From positions 1 to 8,283 of the forward strand of contig CAMLFK010000227.1 of NCBI GenBank assembly GCA_946479255.1: 8,283 nt of DNA, in the 5' to 3' direction. Under the pieces are notes generated by a model. That model ran no database searches, was not told where the DNA came from, and worked only from the letters and a program-made list of their open reading frames with translations. This DNA is from an uncultured Oxalobacteraceae bacterium. Its GTDB lineage: Bacteria > Pseudomonadota > Gammaproteobacteria > Burkholderiales > Burkholderiaceae. The translations under genes were made by a program, and so were the position numbers. Position 1 is the first letter of the stretch; each line of letters opens with the position of its first letter. Of the stretch, positions 1 to 4,958 are shown piece after piece.

Positions 1-21
1 AGGCAGGGCAAGCGTATTCAA
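1..21 (-). CDS. Possible start of a further gene (seven codons visible, partial)
   Basis: A TTG codon at 21-19 overlaps the TGA stop of the regulator gene in a TTGA arrangement, and the frame then stays open to the window edge as (M)NTLALP. A GGAG sequence sits 8 nt before the TTG, which is a normal Shine-Dalgarno distance. This would be a third gene of the carbonic anhydrase-regulator operon. Only seven codons are visible, so no product can be named, and the reading could be chance. Confidence 0.3.
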
Positions 22-665
22 GGTGCGTTCTCCGGTTGTTTGATGTCCTTGTAGGCGGTCGCCCGCGAAATGCCCAGGTGCGACGCCGCGATTTCCATGG
101 CGCGCCGTACTTCCAGGAAGCCGTCGGCTTTCAGTTCGCGCATCAGGTCGCGGCGCTCCCCGGCCTTCATCAGCCGGGGTGACGAAGCCCGGCCGGCGGC
201 GTATTGATCGATGCGGCGGCGGATCGCTTCGGCATTGGCCGGGTCGAGCGATTCCTCGACCGGCGACGTGTCGGTGGCATTGAATTGCGCGAGTGCGTTC
301 TGCATGGAGCGAAACAAAGTCAGGTCCACATTCAGGCACAGCGAGGCGACATAGTGTCCATCGGCGTCCTTGATGCCGATGGAGGTACTTTTTGCCGGCC
401 GGCCGTCAGGGAACTGGTTCGCGTAATTGGCCACGATTTGCGGGAAATTGTGGTCCGCGATGCGTGCCAAGCCGAGTTCGGTGGCGGGGTCCCTGGGCGC
501 GCGCCCGGACAGGTTGTTGTGAATGGCGAGCACCGCATGGTCCGGGTCGCGCAGGTCGTGCACGACCACCTCGCAGAAGGGCGCGAAGGTTTGGGCCAAA
601 CCTTGTGCGATCTGTTTCACCTGGTCGATCAAAGCGGACCGATCCGCATGGCTTGGCCGGCTCAT
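18..665 (-). CDS. YheO/DauR-type transcriptional regulator (PAS-like plus C-terminal HTH)
   Basis: The gene encodes a 215-residue cytoplasmic DNA-binding protein. Residues about 16-125 resemble the YheO PAS-like domain: FAPFCEVVVHDLRDP near 27-41, AIHNNLSGR near 47-55, and SIGIKDADGHYVASLCLNVD at 95-114. Residues about 145-208 form an HTH_22-type helix-turn-helix ending in ASHLGISRATAYKDI. One characterised member, Pseudomonas DauR, represses D-arginine catabolism genes. The ligand and targets here are unknown. The ATG at 665 was chosen because it forms an ATGA overlap with the carbonic anhydrase stop and gives the family's usual length. The same frame stays open upstream to 899, but that stretch is arginine-rich out-of-frame translation of the carbonic anhydrase. 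No good ribosome binding site precedes the ATG, so translational coupling is likely. The family call is from memory of the motifs. Confidence 0.88.
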   Translation of the reverse strand: MSRPSHADRSALIDQVKQIAQGLAQTFAPFCEVVVHDLRDPDHAVLAIHNNLSGRAPRDPATELGLARIADHNFPQIVANYANQFPDGRPAKSTSIGIKDADGHYVASLCLNVDLTLFRSMQNALAQFNATDTSPVEESLDPANAEAIRRRIDQYAAGRASSPRLMKAGERRDLMRELKADGFLEVRRAMEIAASHLGISRATAYKDIKQPENAP

Positions 666-1201
666 GGCGTTGGCGCGTTCAGATAGTTGTCCTTGACGCG
701 GACGTAGTGTTCGGCCGAGTAGCGCAGGTAGGCGATCTCCGCATCGCTCAAAGGTCGGACTTTTTCGGCTGGCCGGCCGACGTACAGGAATCCGCTTTCC
801 AGCTTCTTGCCCGGTGCGACAAGGCTGCCGGCGCCGATCATGACCCGGTCTGGAACGACAACGTCGTCCATGATGATGCTGCCCATGCCGATCAGACACT
901 CATTGCCGATCCGGCAGCCGTGCAGAATCACCGAGTGGCCGATCGTGACATAGTCGCCGATCACCAGCGGCGAGCCGTCCGGCTTTTGGCTGGACTTGTG
1001 GGACACGTGTCCCATCGTCAAGTCCTGGATGTTGGAGCAGCGGCCGATGGTGATCGTGTTGACGTCGCCGCGCAGCACAGCGTTGCACCAGACGGAGCTG
1101 TCGGCGCCGAGCGTTACCTGTCCGATCACCTGTGCCGATTCATGGAGGTACACGCGCTCGGCGAGTACCGGTTTCGTGTTCAGATAGCTTGAGAGCGGCA
1201 T
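662..1201 (-). CDS. Gamma-class carbonic anhydrase-like protein (YrdA/CaiE family)
   Basis: This 179-residue left-handed beta-helix protein is built of repeated hexapeptides (IGQVTLG, VTIGHSVILHG, CLIGMGSII, VMIGAGSLV). It matches the active site of Methanosarcina Cam. The predicted zinc ligands are His65, His89 and His94, with Arg44 and Asp46 in RGD and Gln59-Asp60 in NIQD. The Cam proton-shuttle glutamate three residues after the first histidine is replaced by His68, as is common in the YrdA-like branch. CO2 hydration is therefore possible but not certain. Some relatives act as metal-binding trimers of unknown function. The ATG at 1201 follows AGGA at a 6-nt spacing. The gene ends within the start of the regulator, so the two form an operon. 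Family assignment is secure and the catalytic role is inferred. Confidence 0.93.
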   Translation of the reverse strand: MPLSSYLNTKPVLAERVYLHESAQVIGQVTLGADSSVWCNAVLRGDVNTITIGRCSNIQDLTMGHVSHKSSQKPDGSPLVIGDYVTIGHSVILHGCRIGNECLIGMGSIIMDDVVVPDRVMIGAGSLVAPGKKLESGFLYVGRPAEKVRPLSDAEIAYLRYSAEHYVRVKDNYLNAPTP

Positions 1202-1222
1202 GTCCAGTCCTGTAAGAATAAT

Positions 1223-1238
1223 TGTCTAGTTTGAGACA
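1223..1238. promoter_or_regulatory. Inverted repeat in the leader of the carbonic anhydrase operon (possible operator)
   Basis: TGTCT and AGACA are perfect inverted arms separated by 6 bp, with AT-rich, partly symmetric flanks (ATAAT on one side, TTAT on the other). The centre lies about 30 bp upstream of the carbonic anhydrase start. On the minus strand CATAAT (1243-1238) could be a -10 box. The only good -35 look-alike, TTGACC at 1260-1255, is too close (12 bp), so the promoter itself is not established. The position would suit repressor binding, possibly autoregulation by the second gene. Confidence 0.25.
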
Positions 1239-1375
1239 TTATGCCTACATTGAGGGTCAAGCGCCAGACTTGGGAAGCGCGCCGTGTGCTCGCGCAGGTA
1301 TCAGGATTGTTCAGCTTTGGATTGGTGGCGATAAAATCGAGCAAGGCGCGAACATGCGGCGCTCGACCGGGACGA

Positions 1376-1428
1376 GTCCCCCGAGGGCGGCGTGGCGCCG
1401 TCGGGGGACAATCGGGTGACCGATTGTC
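1376..1428 (-). terminator. Two overlapping hairpins after the outer-membrane gene
   Basis: Two nucleotides beyond the outer-membrane protein stop, GACAATCGG (1407-1415) and CCGATTGTC (1420-1428) form a perfect 9-bp stem with a 4-nt loop. A second hairpin pairs GTCCCCCGA (1376-1384) with TCGGGGGAC (1401-1409), with an inner CGGCG/CGCCG stem (1388-1392, 1396-1400) and a 3-nt loop. The two share bases 1407-1409. The position suggests 3' end formation or mRNA protection on the minus strand. There is no T-tract, so this is not a classic intrinsic terminator, and a dispersed palindromic repeat is an alternative. The rest of the 229-bp gap (1202-1430) holds no convincing gene. Confidence 0.5.
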
Positions 1429-1430
1429 AA

Positions 1431-2105
1431 TCAGAACTTGTAGCTGACGCCCAAGCGTAACACAGGCAGCAATTTAAAGTCCTTCAGTTCGTCCTGCAGA
1501 CTGGCATTTTCGGCCCGCAGGTCGGTAGCGATCTGCGCGCACACGGTCGATGGTGCCGTGCAACCCTGGTTCGTCACCGCGCTGTTTGGCTTGCCTTGGA
1601 ATACCACGCCGAAATCGCTGGAGAAACCCCAACCTTTATCCTTGGCCACGGCATTGCCAAACCCGAGGCCCAGGTATGGCGCCACTTTGCGGAAATCCAC
1701 GGTGGCGTTCAGGCTGCCAAAGGTGGAGGCGGCGTAGGTGTGGTCGTTGATGGTGTAGGTGCCATTGCCTTTAGGCCGGCCTTGGCCTTCAAATTTATTA
1801 CCGTTGTAGACCAGGCCAGCGCTCAGGCGGAACGCGCCCTGCATCGGAAAATAGTCGACCAGCGCATCAACGGTGGCAAGTTTGAGCTTGAAGTCATAGT
1901 TGACATCGTCCGTGCTGTCGTCCATGGACCTCGACAGGCCGTTGTAACCGACGCGTACGTTGAACGACTCCGACAGCGGAGTACTCAGGTGTACCGCGGC
2001 GCCGGCAGTGCCGACCCCGACCGTCAATCCGACGTCCGCGGCTTGGGCGCTTGCCTGCAGCGAGAGGGCGGCAATCAGAATAATTGCGGTCGAAGTTTTT
2101 TTCAT
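1431..2105 (-). CDS. Outer-membrane beta-barrel protein with signal peptide
   Basis: The 224-residue product begins with a Sec signal peptide (MKKT, a hydrophobic run at 6-16, probable cleavage after AQA at 22). The mature chain has alternating amphipathic stretches typical of an eight-strand barrel, for example FNVRVGYNGL, LATVDALVDYFP and VAPYLGLGFGN. It ends in LRLGVSYKF, and a terminal phenylalanine is the usual signal for BAM-dependent outer-membrane insertion. Before the last strand is a polar, probably helical segment (about 186-210) preceded by two cysteines, C182 and C189, that could form a disulfide. OmpW- and OmpA-like small barrels look similar, but I recognise no specific function or porin specificity. 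The ATG at 2105 follows AAAGGA at 5 nt. It appears to be monocistronic, with hairpins directly after its stop. Confidence 0.85.
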   Translation of the reverse strand: MKKTSTAIILIAALSLQASAQAADVGLTVGVGTAGAAVHLSTPLSESFNVRVGYNGLSRSMDDSTDDVNYDFKLKLATVDALVDYFPMQGAFRLSAGLVYNGNKFEGQGRPKGNGTYTINDHTYAASTFGSLNATVDFRKVAPYLGLGFGNAVAKDKGWGFSSDFGVVFQGKPNSAVTNQGCTAPSTVCAQIATDLRAENASLQDELKDFKLLPVLRLGVSYKF

Positions 2106-2354
2106 GGAAATCCTTTGGAATGATTGAGAATGTGGACTGAAAATTGCGCGCAGTTGGCCGTCGTCTCATGACCGCCAGGCAGCCTTGCGCGAAGCAGGGC
2201 CGCGAGCGCGGAGCATGATGTTGCCGAAAAGCAGCATCAACATGCTATCAGGAAGCATGCATTCAAGAAAGGAAAGTGCCGTGATTTCTGGCCTGATTGC
2301 AACAGTGCAAGAAATGAGTGCGATGGGCGCACGCTGGCATGGCGACTATGGGGT
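2106..2354. other. Intergenic gap with no supported gene
   Basis: This 249-bp gap lies upstream of the outer-membrane gene and downstream of the DUF2199-like gene, both on the minus strand. It should hold the outer-membrane gene promoter, but I see no convincing -35/-10 pair. There is a 6-bp stem, CATGCT (2241-2246) with AGCATG (2254-2259), and a short GC stem at 2202-2213. Neither has a T-tract. A 25-codon minus-strand reading frame at 2166-2243 has no ribosome binding site. Confidence 0.4.
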
Positions 2355-2765
2355 TTATCTCAAGATGGCTAGATTGTCGCGAAGGCGTTGCGTCATCATG
2401 ACCCAGAGTTTCGTGCCAAGTAGCGCTTCGAGTTCGGCGAACGCCTGTTCGACACGGTCCATCTTTGCGTCGAGGTATGCGGCTGCTTCAGCGTGACTGT
2501 CAAAACCGAAGCGTACGGCGTCGGCGAGCACGGTTTCCCGGGATATATCGAAGTTGAATGGTTCTTCTTCGCCAATCACCGGAATGTCGATGCATCCGCG
2601 AACAAAAAACATCTCCTCGTCGATCACACAATCGCCGCTGCCCAAGTCGCACCGGCTGTCCCGTTCATCCTGGGGAACATCGTAATAGCTCAGAGGCGCA
2701 TGGGCGCCGAAATTGGGCATGCCTTCGTGAACTTCGCCGCAGGAGGCGCATTTGAAAGAAAACAT
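2355..2765 (-). CDS. DUF2199-like zinc-ribbon protein with an atypical C-terminus
   Basis: The predicted cytoplasmic protein has 136 residues. Its N-terminal half resembles DUF2199: FKCASCGEVHEGMPNFG at 4-20 with a C6-x2-C9 knuckle, then DCVIDEEMFFVRGCIDIPVIGEEEPF at 45-70. Further cysteines are C39, C46 and C58, so one metal site is plausible. After about residue 71 the sequence no longer looks like the usual tryptophan-rich continuation of that family. It becomes charged and probably helical, with LDAKMDRVEQAFAELEALLG near 98-117. A GTG at 2777 would add four residues. I chose the ATG at 2765 because a strong Shine-Dalgarno sequence lies 8 nt before it and covers that GTG. No promoter is evident between it and the terminator 50 bp upstream. 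Function is unknown. Confidence 0.75.
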   Translation of the reverse strand: MFSFKCASCGEVHEGMPNFGAHAPLSYYDVPQDERDSRCDLGSGDCVIDEEMFFVRGCIDIPVIGEEEPFNFDISRETVLADAVRFGFDSHAEAAAYLDAKMDRVEQAFAELEALLGTKLWVMMTQRLRDNLAILR

Positions 2766-2773
2766 TCTACGAG

Positions 2774-2784
2774 TCACCTTCCTT
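2774..2784 (-). promoter_or_regulatory. Ribosome binding site that sets the DUF2199-like start
   Basis: On the minus strand AAGGAAGGTGA closely matches the anti-Shine-Dalgarno complement and stands 8 nt before the ATG at 2765. The alternative GTG start (2777) lies inside this site, with almost no spacing, so the ATG is preferred. Confidence 0.7.
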
Positions 2785-2815
2785 GGAATTTGCCACCACG
2801 GACTCCGGAAACGAC

Positions 2816-2840
2816 AAAGCCCCAGTGGGCTGGGGCTTTT
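2816..2840 (-). terminator. Intrinsic terminator after tRNA-Pro
   Basis: AAAGCCCCAG (2816-2825) and CTGGGGCTTT (2830-2839) form a perfect 10-bp stem with a 4-nt loop. It lies about 30 nt past the tRNA-Pro 3' end on the minus strand and should end the tRNA (or ispB-tRNA) transcript. The T-run is short on the minus strand (TTTGTCGTTT) and slightly longer on the plus strand (TTTTCT), so it could work both ways. Some read-through would reach the DUF2199-like gene. Confidence 0.8.
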
Positions 2841-2867
2841 CTAAGTCCTTGACTTACAGAGGAACTT

Positions 2868-2944
2868 TGGTCGGGGTGAGAAGATTCGAACTTCCGGCCT
2901 CTGCGTCCCGAACGCAGCGCTCTACCAGGCTGAGCCACACCCCG
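2868..2944 (-). tRNA. tRNA-Pro(CGG)
   Basis: A 77-nt cloverleaf reads on the minus strand. The acceptor arm is CGGGGTG paired with CACCCCG, followed by discriminator A and an encoded CCA. The D-arm contains the AGCCTGGTAGAGC segment. The anticodon stem is CTGCG/CGCAG around loop TTCGGGA, giving anticodon CGG, which reads proline codon CCG. The T-arm contains GTTCGAATC. It begins 39 nt after the ispB stop, so it may have its own promoter or be processed from an ispB transcript. A strong terminator follows. No duplicated 3' tRNA end or integrase is visible, so there is no sign that it serves as an attachment site here. Confidence 0.97.
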
Positions 2945-2953
2945 ACGGGTAGT

Positions 2954-2978
2954 AGAATTTTGTAGGTATAAAATTAAC
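2954..2978 (-). promoter_or_regulatory. Candidate tRNA-Pro promoter (weak)
   Basis: An AT-rich patch within the short ispB-tRNA gap contains TATACC on the minus strand (2970-2965). Used as a -10 box, it would put the transcript start about 13 nt before the mature tRNA 5' end, a normal leader length. I see no good -35 box, since the right distance falls on the 3' end of ispB. Co-transcription with ispB is an equal alternative. Confidence 0.25.
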
Positions 2979-2983
2979 GCCGC

Positions 2984-3973
2984 TCAGTGGGTCCTGTCAA
3001 CTGCGAACTTGCATAGCTGGAGCAGGCTGTCTTTGTATGCACTCGGCGGCAGATCGGCGATCACGGAGCGCGCCCGTTCCGCCGCATCGAGCGCGTGACG
3101 GCGGGTGTAATCGAGTGCGCCGCTATTGGTTACCGCAGCCAGGATCGCATCGAAATGCTGCTCATCACCCTGTTCGATGCAGTTGCGCACCAGCTCGCGT
3201 TGTTCCGCGGTTCCGTTTTCCATCAGATAAATCAGCGGCAGGGTAGGCTTGCCTTCGCGCAGGTCGTCGCCGACGTTCTTGCCGATCTCGGCGGCATCGC
3301 CCGCATAGTCCAGCACGTCATCGATGAGCTGGAAGGCGGTGCCCAGCGAGCGGCCGTATTCGCCGGCGGCATCGACCTGGGCATCGGTAGCGCCCGAAAT
3401 CAAGGCACCCAGCTGGGCGGCCGCTTCGAACAGCTTGGCGGTCTTGGACTCGATGACCTTCAGATAGCTGTCCTGGGTCACGTCCGGGTCGTGCATGTTC
3501 AGCAGTTGCAGCACTTCGCCTTCGGCAATCACGTTGGTCGCATCCGACAGGATTTGCATGACCCGCATATTGTTCAGGCCAACCATCATCTGGAAGGCGC
3601 GCGAATACAAGAAGTCACCGACCAGCACCGAAGCGGCGTTGCCGAACAGCGCGTTGGCGGTCTGGCGCCCGCGCCGCATGGACGATTCATCGACCACGTC
3701 GTCGTGCAGCAGGGTCGCGGTGTGGATGAATTCCACCACGGCCGCCAGTTCGTGGTGCGCCACGCCCTTGTAGCCGTAGGCGTTGGCCACCAGCAGTACC
3801 AATACTGGACGGATGCGCTTGCCGCCGGCGCTGATGATGTACTCCGCAATCTGGTTGACCAGCGCGACTTCGGAATGCAGGCGCGCACGGATCACCGTGT
3901 TGACCGCCTCCATGTCCGAGGCGATCGATTGGGCGATGTTGTTCTGTTGTGCTTGGAGTGGGGCGGCGGACAA
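2984..3973 (-). CDS. ispB: Octaprenyl diphosphate synthase
   Basis: This trans-prenyltransferase adds isopentenyl diphosphate units to farnesyl diphosphate to make the ubiquinone side chain. The 329-residue protein shows GKRIRP (51-56, isopentenyl diphosphate binding), a first Asp-rich motif DDVVD (91-95), a second DDVLD (218-222), and GDDLREGKPTLP (235-246). Ala86, five residues before the first motif, is small, which fits a long-chain enzyme. Much of the sequence is close to E. coli IspB (EFIHTATLLHDDVVDES, VLVGDF, AEGEVLQL, GTAFQLIDD). The start is TTG at 3973. The next in-frame ATG (codon 21) would remove a segment that aligns with the E. coli N-terminus. AGG lies 6 nt before the TTG and a perfect -10 box lies further upstream. 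The gene diverges from rplU, an arrangement also known in E. coli. Exact chain length (C40 or other) is inferred. Confidence 0.96.
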   Translation of the reverse strand: MSAAPLQAQQNNIAQSIASDMEAVNTVIRARLHSEVALVNQIAEYIISAGGKRIRPVLVLLVANAYGYKGVAHHELAAVVEFIHTATLLHDDVVDESSMRRGRQTANALFGNAASVLVGDFLYSRAFQMMVGLNNMRVMQILSDATNVIAEGEVLQLLNMHDPDVTQDSYLKVIESKTAKLFEAAAQLGALISGATDAQVDAAGEYGRSLGTAFQLIDDVLDYAGDAAEIGKNVGDDLREGKPTLPLIYLMENGTAEQRELVRNCIEQGDEQHFDAILAAVTNSGALDYTRRHALDAAERARSVIADLPPSAYKDSLLQLCKFAVDRTH

Positions 3974-4004
3974 GGCAAACCTGCAATAGTCGTTAGGTGC
4001 GGCG

Positions 4005-4010
4005 ATTATA
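4005..4010 (-). promoter_or_regulatory. ispB promoter -10 box
   Basis: A perfect TATAAT on the minus strand would place transcription start near 3998, leaving a 25-nt leader before the TTG start. No recognisable -35 hexamer lies 15-18 bp upstream, where the sequence is GC-rich, so the promoter may be weak or helped by an activator. Confidence 0.5.
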
Positions 4011-4131
4011 CGACATCGGGTGCTTCGGCGCGCCCTTCGGCAGCGCCTGCCTGCGCTCTATGATTGTGGCTTCCACGGGAGGCAATCTTGTCGTTGTGTC
4101 CATGCCACGCCGAGCTCGAATCGACGATGGG

Positions 4132-4162
4132 TTTTGACGTCAAAATCGATCCCATGTATAAT
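4132..4162 (+). promoter_or_regulatory. rplU-rpmA sigma70 promoter with a palindromic -35 region
   Basis: TTGACG (4134-4139) and TATAAT (4157-4162) are separated by exactly 17 bp, a near-consensus housekeeping promoter suited to ribosomal protein genes. The start should be near 4169, giving a leader of about 53 nt. The -35 box lies inside the perfect 14-bp palindrome TTTTGACGTCAAAA (4132-4145), which could be an operator. Between this and the ispB promoter (about 4011-4131) I see no gene. Confidence 0.9.
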
Positions 4163-4170
4163 CAGCGGTT

Positions 4171-4190
4171 CCCCGGACTCCGGTCAGGGG
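4171..4190 (+). promoter_or_regulatory. Hairpin at the 5' end of the rplU leader
   Basis: CCCC (4171-4174) pairs with GGGG (4187-4190), and GAC (4176-4178) pairs with GTC (4183-4185) around a TCCG loop, with one mismatch between the two helices. It begins within a few nucleotides of the predicted transcript start. It could protect the 5' end or form part of an autoregulatory leader. That role is inference from position only. Confidence 0.4.
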
Positions 4191-4221
4191 ATTCTTTCAA
4201 CATTTGATGAGGTTTCAAATC

Positions 4222-4533
4222 ATGTACGCGGTCATAAAAACCGGTGGCAAACAATACAAAGTTGTCGCTGGCGAAAAACTTAAAGTAGAACAGATACCGG
4301 CAGACATTGGTTCCGAAATCACCATCGATCAAGTTCTCGCAGTAGGCGCGGGCGACACCATCAAGTTTGGTGCGCCATTGGTCGAAGGTGCAACGGTACT
4401 GGTAACTGTTGTGGCACAGGGTCGTCACGATAAAGTGAAGATTTTCAAGATGCGTCGTCGTAAGCACTACCAGAAGCATCAGGGCCATCGCCAGAATTTC
4501 ACTGAAATCCAAATCGTATCGATCAACGGCTAA
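4222..4533 (+). CDS. rplU: Large ribosomal subunit protein bL21
   Basis: This 103-residue protein binds 23S rRNA in the large ribosomal subunit. It has the standard N-terminus [14 protein letters not shown], the central [12 protein letters not shown], and the basic stretch [16 protein letters not shown] near 77-92, followed by FTEIQI. The length equals that of E. coli L21. The frame is open further upstream to TTG 4204 and ATG 4207, but ATG 4222 matches the family start and has TGAGG 9 nt before it. It is the first gene of the plus-strand unit, 41 nt ahead of rpmA. A 6-bp hairpin (AACGGC 4525-4530, GCCGTT 4536-4541) spans the end of the gene and holds the TAA stop in its loop. Confidence 0.98.
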   Translation: MYAVIKTGGKQYKVVAGEKLKVEQIPADIGSEITIDQVLAVGAGDTIKFGAPLVEGATVLVTVVAQGRHDKVKIFKMRRRKHYQKHQGHRQNFTEIQIVSING

Positions 4534-4574
4534 TCGCCGTTTGCCCGATTTCACCAGCTATCAAGGAGTTATAA

Positions 4575-4853
4575 ATGGCACACAAAAAAGGCGGCGGTAC
4601 TACCCGCAACGGCCGTGATTCAGAATCAAAGCGCCTTGGCGTGAAGGTTTACGGCGGCCAGTCGATCAATGCAGGCGGCATCATCATTCGTCAGCGCGGC
4701 ACCCCAGTGCGCGCCGGTGAAAATGTCGGCACCGGCAAGGACCACACCCTGTTCGCCCTCGTGGACGGCAAGGTCAAGTTCGTTGTCAAAGGCGTTGGCT
4801 CGAAGCAGTTCGTTACCGTCGTTCCAAACGAAGCAGCCGCAGTCGCTGCTTAA
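4575..4853 (+). CDS. rpmA: Large ribosomal subunit protein bL27
   Basis: The 92-residue protein starts [23 protein letters not shown] after the initiator methionine. This is the family hallmark: the flexible lysine-rich N-terminus reaches toward the peptidyl transferase centre and contacts t[22 protein letters not shown] and [16 protein letters not shown] follow as expected. There is no Firmicutes-type cleavable N-terminal extension. The C-terminus ends in an alanine-rich tail (NEAAAVAA), making the protein slightly longer than the 85-residue E. coli form. AAGGAG lies 7 nt before the ATG. The gene follows rplU by 41 nt in the same transcript and is separated from obgE by a hairpin-rich spacer. 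Confidence 0.98.
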   Translation: MAHKKGGGTTRNGRDSESKRLGVKVYGGQSINAGGIIIRQRGTPVRAGENVGTGKDHTLFALVDGKVKFVVKGVGSKQFVTVVPNEAAAVAA

Positions 4854-4862
4854 GTAAGTATC

Positions 4863-4902
4863 TGCGCCGCTCGCGGCGCACACCTTGTAAGGCGCAAGCC
4901 TT
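4863..4902 (+). other. Two hairpins upstream of the rpmA-obgE terminator
   Basis: Hairpin A pairs TGCGCCG (4863-4869) with CGGCGCA (4874-4880) around CTCG. Hairpin B pairs AAGGC (4889-4893) with GCCTT (4898-4902) around GCAA. Hairpin A starts 9 nt after the rpmA stop. The 3' arm of B can instead pair with the 5' arm of the following terminator, which makes B an anti-antiterminator candidate. Confidence 0.5.
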
Positions 4903-4908
4903 CCATTG

Positions 4909-4937
4909 AAAGGCTCTGCCCACGGTAGGGCCTTTTT
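4909..4937 (+). terminator. Intrinsic terminator between rpmA and obgE
   Basis: AAAGGCT (4909-4915) and CTGCC (4916-4920) pair with GGTAG (4924-4928) and GGCCTTT (4929-4935) in a continuous 12-bp stem with two G-U pairs and a CAC loop. A run of five T follows (4933-4937), then AGTTTT. It should end most rplU-rpmA transcripts, so obgE depends on read-through or regulated antitermination. I see no separate promoter between it and obgE. Confidence 0.8.
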
Positions 4938-4958
4938 AGTTTTAAGGCGGCACAAAAC

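Noticed and set aside
666..899. N-terminal extension of the regulator to position 899
   Set aside because: The extra 78 residues are out-of-frame translation of the carbonic anhydrase. The ATG at 665 fits the family length and the ATGA overlap.
1222..1447. Small plus-strand reading frames in the gap before the outer-membrane gene
   Set aside because: Two overlapping frames run through the hairpins, lack a ribosome binding site and resemble nothing known to me.
2166..2243. 25-codon minus-strand frame upstream of the outer-membrane gene
   Set aside because: It has an ATG but no Shine-Dalgarno sequence and no recognisable content, so a chance frame is more likely.
2355..2600. Frameshift explaining the odd C-terminus of the DUF2199-like protein
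   Set aside because: Reading the other frames in this stretch did not restore a family-like continuation, and the existing frame is open to a normal stop.
2106..2944. Genomic island inserted at tRNA-Pro
   Set aside because: The neighbouring genes look accessory, but there is no integrase and no repeated copy of the tRNA 3' end in the window.
3095..4063. 322-codon plus-strand frame opposite ispB
   Set aside because: It mirrors ispB codons on the opposite strand. No motif or ribosome binding site supports it.
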